Source: CAYLKS01 sp964384205 [NCBI: uncultured bacterium] (GTDB lineage Bacteria; JAGOEH01). Taken from it: a stretch of DNA of 8,361 bases. Of the stretch, positions 5,118-8,361 are shown one piece after another; the stretch's first letter is position 1, and every line of letters begins with the position of its first letter. The notes beneath the pieces are model-generated. The model saw only the letters and a list, made by a program, of their open reading frames with translations, was not told where the DNA came from and searched no databases. The stretch lies in NCBI GenBank assembly GCA_964384205.1, contig CAYLKS010000089.1, positions 1 to 8,361 of the forward strand, in the 5' to 3' direction. A program made the position numbers and the translations under genes.

Positions 5118-6782
5118 ATGAAAAAGTATTTGATATTAACAGCTGTAGTTTTTATTCTTTTCATATTTTTTATTTATCCTTTTGGAAAGCTTTTCTTGAT
5201 GGCCTTAATGAGGGAAAATAATTTCTCCCTCATGAATTTCATCGATATTCTTAAAGATTCCCACAACATTTCAGCTTTATGGCATACTCTATTTGTAGGG
5301 GTAATTGTTACTGTCATTTCCGTTATTACCGGAAGTATTTTATCCTGGCTTGTCACTCGAACAGACGTTTATTTTAGAAATTTTTTTGCTATGGCACTAT
5401 TAGTACCCTATATGATTCCTCCATTCATAAGTGCTTTTGCCTGGATGCAACTAATAGGGCCTGTAGGTTATATTAATAAGATTATCATGGCTTTTACCGG
5501 AATTAAAGAGCCAATCTTAAGGATATATGGGGCACATGGTATTATTCTGGTTTCATCAATCTATACATACCCTTTGGTTTATATTGCAATAACAAATGCT
5601 TTTAAAAAGATGGATTCTTCCTTTGAAGAGGCAGCAAGAGTATCGGGAGCAAATGTTTTTAGAGTTTTAAAGGACATCACCCTTCCAGTTATGTTGCCTG
5701 CGATAGGAGGGGCTGCAATCATAGTATTTGTTACCTCAATTTCGATGTTTGGTATACCGGCGATACTTGGTATTCCAAAGGGATACCTTGTACTTACAAC
5801 AAAAATCTTTATCCTGGTTGGGAGTTATGGAACAAAGTATAATTTTAATTTAGCATCTGCCATGTCTGTAATTTTGATATTAATTGGACTGTTGAGCCTT
5901 GTGATTCAGAATTATTTTGTTCGCAAGGAGAGATTCGCAGTAATCACAGGTAAGTCAACTGGCTTTTCGCCTATAGAATTAAACAGGTTGAGAATACCTG
6001 CGACCATACTGCTTTTTATTTTTTTTCTTGGGATTGTAGTAGCACCGATTGCTGCAACTATAATAACAGCAGTTACAAAGGCACTCGGATTACATATTAA
6101 GCTTTCGAACTTCACCATAAAAAACTTTCATTATATCCTTTTTAAGCTTCCTATTGTTTGGAGGGCCATTAGAAACAGCTTATTTCTTTCTGTAACTGTA
6201 TCGACGATTACCTCACTAATGGCAGTATTTTTTATTTTTCTTGACCGGTATACTGATATAAAAGGTCGAAGATTCATCGATTATATTGTTAGTGCGCCCT
6301 ATGCAATTCCTGGAACTGTAATCGGTGTATCAATGATACTGGCGTGGATAAGACCTATATTGGGGGTATCAATATACAATACAATTTGGATAATAATGAT
6401 CGCTTATATAGCCAGGTTTATGATATTCCCAATGCGTACGGTAAAAGCCTCAGCAAAACAGATTGATAACTCACTAATAGAGGCAGCCAGAATATCTGGA
6501 GCGAATCAAAAAAGGATGTTAAAGGATATACTGTTCCCATTAATAAAACCAGGTGTATTCTCAGGTTGGTTTTTGGTATTTATGCCGGCACTAACCGAAC
6601 TGACACTCTCAATATTTTTATATTCGGCTGGTAAAGAGACAATAGGCGTTACTGTTTATAATATGACTCAGGAAGGGTTAATACTTGAGGCTAGCGCTCT
6701 TGCAGTGATAATAATATTTGTAGTACTTGGATTAAATATAGCTATTAAAAAATTCTCAATTAAAAGAGAAGACAGAGTATAA
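5118..6782 (+). CDS. fused two-domain ABC transporter permease (FbpB/AfuB type)
   Basis: This 554-residue inner-membrane protein carries both halves of the transport channel in one chain, as in FbpB/AfuB and ThiP. There are about 12 hydrophobic segments: six in residues 1-270 and six in 290-545, joined by a charged linker around 268-292. Each half has the EAA loop that docks with the ATPase: EAARVSGANVFRVLKDITLP (171-190) and EAARISGANQKRMLKDILFP (455-474), with the invariant Gly at 177 and 461. The near-identity of the loops shows the internal duplication. The ATG at 5118 follows AGAGGTGAT at a rather long spacing of about 12 bases, suggesting modest translation. The stop is 26 bases before the ATPase gene, so the two are cotranscribed. 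The substrate is not determined by the permease. Confidence 0.92.
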   Translation: MKKYLILTAVVFILFIFFIYPFGKLFLMALMRENNFSLMNFIDILKDSHNISALWHTLFVGVIVTVISVITGSILSWLVTRTDVYFRNFFAMALLVPYMIPPFISAFAWMQLIGPVGYINKIIMAFTGIKEPILRIYGAHGIILVSSIYTYPLVYIAITNAFKKMDSSFEEAARVSGANVFRVLKDITLPVMLPAIGGAAIIVFVTSISMFGIPAILGIPKGYLVLTTKIFILVGSYGTKYNFNLASAMSVILILIGLLSLVIQNYFVRKERFAVITGKSTGFSPIELNRLRIPATILLFIFFLGIVVAPIAATIITAVTKALGLHIKLSNFTIKNFHYILFKLPIVWRAIRNSLFLSVTVSTITSLMAVFFIFLDRYTDIKGRRFIDYIVSAPYAIPGTVIGVSMILAWIRPILGVSIYNTIWIIMIAYIARFMIFPMRTVKASAKQIDNSLIEAARISGANQKRMLKDILFPLIKPGVFSGWFLVFMPALTELTLSIFLYSAGKETIGVTVYNMTQEGLILEASALAVIIIFVVLGLNIAIKKFSIKREDRV

Positions 6783-6808
6783 AACTATAAATAGGATGGT
6801 TCATCGCT

Positions 6809-7879
6809 ATGGCAGGAGTTACAATTAAAAACCTTACGAAAAAGTTTGGGTCTACCATTGCTGTGGATGATTTTTCAATGAAGGTAGAAGATGGGGAGTT
6901 TCTTACCTTGCTTGGTCCCTCGGGATGTGGAAAAACAACGATTCTTCGCTGCATAGCAGGTTTTATACCTGTAACGGAGGGAAAAATATACATAGGCGAG
7001 AAGCTGGTTTCATCTTCCAATCCAAAGGTATCTGTAGCTCCGGAGTATAGAAATATTGGCATGGTATTTCAATCCTACGCTGTATGGCCTCATATGAATA
7101 TTTATGATAATATTACATATCCATTAAAGATAAAGCGTGTACCTGAAAGGGAGATAAAGGAACGGGCTGAGAAAACTATAGGTATTTTGAAATTAACCGG
7201 TCTGGAGCACAGATATCCCGGGGAGTTATCCGGAGGTCAGCAGCAGAGAGTTGCGCTGGGCAGGGCTCTTATAATGAGGCCAGATGTATTGTTGTTGGAT
7301 GAACCGCTTTCAAACCTTGATGCTAAACTCAGAGAGGAGATGAGGTTTGAGCTGAAGGATCTCCAAAAGAGAGTAGGGATTACAATTGTGTATGTAACTC
7401 ATGATCAAATAGAAGCTATTACAATGTCCAAAAGAATAGTGGTTCTCTCTCATGGTAAGATACAACAAATTGGTGATCCTATTGAAGTGTACGATAAACC
7501 GGCAAATAAGTTTGTAGCATCTTTTATTGGTAAAGCTAATTTTTTAAACGGAGAAGTAGTAGATATTATCAAAAGGATTAAAGTTAAAATAAAATTGGAG
7601 GGACCTGTAATCATTGAGGTAGAAGAGGATAAAAATTTTCATAAAGGTGACAGGGTAATTATAATGGTAAGACCTCATGATATTGAGGTAGTAAAGGAGA
7701 AAAAACCTGATACTATAGAGGCGAAGGTTAAATCATCTATATATATGGGTGATAGAAAGGCTTCCATTTTAATGTTTAATAATAAAGAACTTGTGATAGA
7801 GGTCCCCGCGGATACGACATTAAAAGATGGAGATCGAATCTTTATTTCATTTAAAAAAATAGCTTTAATAAGGGAATAG
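6809..7879 (+). CDS. ABC transporter ATP-binding protein with TOBE domain
   Basis: This 356-residue cytoplasmic ATPase powers the importer. The nucleotide-binding domain is complete: Walker A GPSGCGKT (36-43), Q-loop Gln88 in VFQSYAVWPHM, signature LSGGQ (140-144), Walker B VLLLDE (160-165) with catalytic Glu165, D-loop SNLD (168-171) and switch His198 in VTHD. Residues about 240-356 form a TOBE-type regulatory extension as in the PotA/MalK/FbpC group, with VRPHDIEVV in the middle. The length is normal for this group. The ATG at 6809 is the only sensible start; the nearest ribosome binding site (AGGA at 6793) is 12 bases away, so translation may be coupled to the permease, which ends 26 bases upstream. 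Members act on iron, polyamines, sugars or sugar phosphates, so the family alone does not give the substrate. Confidence 0.95.
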   Translation: MAGVTIKNLTKKFGSTIAVDDFSMKVEDGEFLTLLGPSGCGKTTILRCIAGFIPVTEGKIYIGEKLVSSSNPKVSVAPEYRNIGMVFQSYAVWPHMNIYDNITYPLKIKRVPEREIKERAEKTIGILKLTGLEHRYPGELSGGQQQRVALGRALIMRPDVLLLDEPLSNLDAKLREEMRFELKDLQKRVGITIVYVTHDQIEAITMSKRIVVLSHGKIQQIGDPIEVYDKPANKFVASFIGKANFLNGEVVDIIKRIKVKIKLEGPVIIEVEEDKNFHKGDRVIIMVRPHDIEVVKEKKPDTIEAKVKSSIYMGDRKASILMFNNKELVIEVPADTTLKDGDRIFISFKKIALIRE

Positions 7880-7991
7880 GCAGGTAATCTTAAGACCATA
7901 ATGGGAAATTATCTTTAAACAGACTCACCATATTTTCACTTTTAGCCTTTTTTATGATAAATTGAAGAAAGTATAATAATTGGAGGCTACA

Positions 7992-8162
7992 ATGTCAAAA
8001 ATTACCCTTAAAGCACAGGACCTGGATGACTACCTAACAAAAGAGGATAATAACATACTTGAGGAGATGAATAAAAACTATCAGGAAGTTATGAAAATCT
8101 TTCATACATGTTCAACCAATCAAAGTGTGAAGAAAAGAGAAAAATTATATAAAATTATATAA
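7992..8162 (+). CDS. 56-residue protein of unknown function, possibly truncated
   Basis: The protein starts MSKITLKAQDLDDYLTKED and is mostly charged helix, with one Cys, no membrane segment and a lysine-rich end (KKREKLYKII). ATG at 7992 is chosen because GGAGG lies 5 bases upstream; a TTG at 7980 would lie upstream of that site. A TATAAT at 7972-7977 is too close to be a normal promoter, so the gene is probably read from the transporter operon 112 bp upstream. The last codons and stop come from a perfect 10-bp tandem duplication, so the reading frame may have been shortened by a rearrangement. No family recognised. It lies between the ATPase and nucleoside hydrolase genes and may be an adaptor, regulator or remnant. 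Confidence 0.55.
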   Translation: MSKITLKAQDLDDYLTKEDNNILEEMNKNYQEVMKIFHTCSTNQSVKKREKLYKII

Positions 8163-8163
8163 T
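8141..8163 (+). repeat. 10-bp tandem duplication, also an AT-only palindrome
   Basis: AAAATTATAT occurs twice in a row (8141-8160), and ATTATATAA (8144-8152) with TTATATAAT (8155-8163) makes a hairpin of A/T pairs. It creates the last codons and the stop of the 56-residue gene. Slippage in such DNA is common, and the stem is too weak to call a terminator. Confidence 0.5.
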
Positions 8164-8178
8164 AGTTAAAACCTCTAC

Positions 8179-8253
8179 GGTAACATTCGACCAATTTTAA
8201 AATATATGCGGTATAAATTACCATAATCCAGAATAAATAAGGTGACTGTTACC
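8179..8253 (+). promoter_or_regulatory. three-dyad operator-like array before the nucleoside hydrolase gene
   Basis: Three elements begin exactly 31 bp apart: GGTAACATTCGACC (8179), GGTATAAATTACC (8210) and GGTGACTGTTACC (8241). The outer arms GGTAACA (8179-8185) and TGTTACC (8247-8253) are perfect inverted repeats centred on 8216, which is also the centre of the middle dyad. Thirty-one base pairs is about three helical turns, so bound dimers would face the same side of the DNA. TATAAA (8212-8217) could be a -10 covered by the middle site, with a poor -35 (GACCAA). This fits repression of the nucleoside hydrolase gene, whose ATG is 26 bases past the array. Factor and ligand unknown. Confidence 0.45.
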
Positions 8254-8279
8254 AGTATTTGATGAAGGAGAAATGCGCT

Positions 8280-8361
8280 ATGTTAGTAGCTGGCTCCAAA
8301 CTTGAAGCTAAATATAAGAAAAGAGTGATTGTTGATACTGATATGGGGTGGGATGATGTTC
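8280..8361 (+). CDS. nucleoside hydrolase, N-terminal part, cut by the right window edge
   Basis: Only the first 27 codons are inside the window. They contain RVIVDTDMGWDDV, the calcium-binding signature of the inosine-uridine nucleoside hydrolase family (usual form DTDPGxDD); the aspartates coordinate Ca2+ and activate the water that splits the N-glycosidic bond, yielding base and ribose. The variant Met-Gly-Trp in place of Pro-Gly-Ile occurs, as I recall, in uncharacterised members near ABC transporters. The ATG at 8280 has AAGGAG 9 bases upstream; the ATG at 8273 is out of frame and soon stops. About 14 residues precede the first strand, with no signal peptide, so the enzyme is cytoplasmic. 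Its position after the importer genes supports a nucleoside or ribose-type substrate. The rest of the protein must be read beyond the window. Confidence 0.8.
   Translation, partial: MLVAGSKLEAKYKKRVIVDTDMGWDDV

Noticed and set aside
5912-6118. Minus-strand frame of 68 codons inside the permease
   Set aside because: Antisense shadow of membrane segments, no start signal.
6760-7062. Minus-strand frame of 100 codons
   Set aside because: Antisense to the ATPase Walker A and Q-loop region; a shadow of a strongly conserved gene.
7883-7914. GGTAATCTTAAGACC and a possible GGTAAT/ATTATC stem after the ATPase gene
   Set aside because: The stem is six pairs with a wobble and a 19-nt loop and no T-run; the GGT...ACC resemblance to the later array has only three matching bases per arm and no 31-bp register.

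Overview
The window is AT-rich bacterial DNA with strong GGAGG-type ribosome binding sites, several non-ATG starts (TTG, GTG) and heavy use of AGA/AGG and ATA codons. The solute-binding protein has a plain cleavable signal peptide without a lipobox cysteine, so it would be free in a periplasm. This points to a diderm. The mature N-terminus GGSKEA resembles spirochaete binding proteins as I remember them. A ferredoxin-like protein and a DUF1638 protein suggest an anaerobe. An anaerobic, low-GC diderm such as a spirochaete is my best guess, with low confidence.

Layout. Positions 2-70 hold the tail of an unidentified + strand gene. From 2161 down to 170 a minus-strand group encodes a DUF1638 protein, a small 2x[4Fe-4S]-like ferredoxin, a 56-residue unknown protein, and a cysteine-rich zinc-ribbon/HD-domain hydrolase. 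Positions 2162-2727 form a long intergenic region with outward promoters and one clear + strand hairpin terminator that follows no gene. From 2728 the + strand carries a carbohydrate gene set: a TIM-barrel sugar phosphate isomerase/epimerase, a periplasmic binding protein, a two-domain fused permease, an ABC ATPase, a 56-residue unknown protein, and the first 27 codons of a nucleoside hydrolase cut by the right edge.

How the genes work together. The binding protein, fused permease and ATPase form a complete importer of the Fbp/Afu (so-called ferric iron) type. The flanking isomerase and nucleoside hydrolase suggest instead a nucleoside, ribose-type sugar or sugar phosphate as substrate: uptake, glycosidic cleavage, then isomerisation. 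The binding protein gene has its own consensus sigma-70 promoter (TTGACA-17-TATAAT), and a 10-bp-stem hairpin lies between it and the permease, a usual arrangement for making more binding protein than membrane parts. Upstream of the nucleoside hydrolase are three GGT...ACC dyads spaced exactly 31 bp apart and arranged symmetrically, a likely operator array and the most striking unexplained signal here. The minus-strand group is unrelated in function; DUF1638 genes often sit near corrinoid methyltransferase genes, so an anaerobic one-carbon or redox role is possible but unproven.
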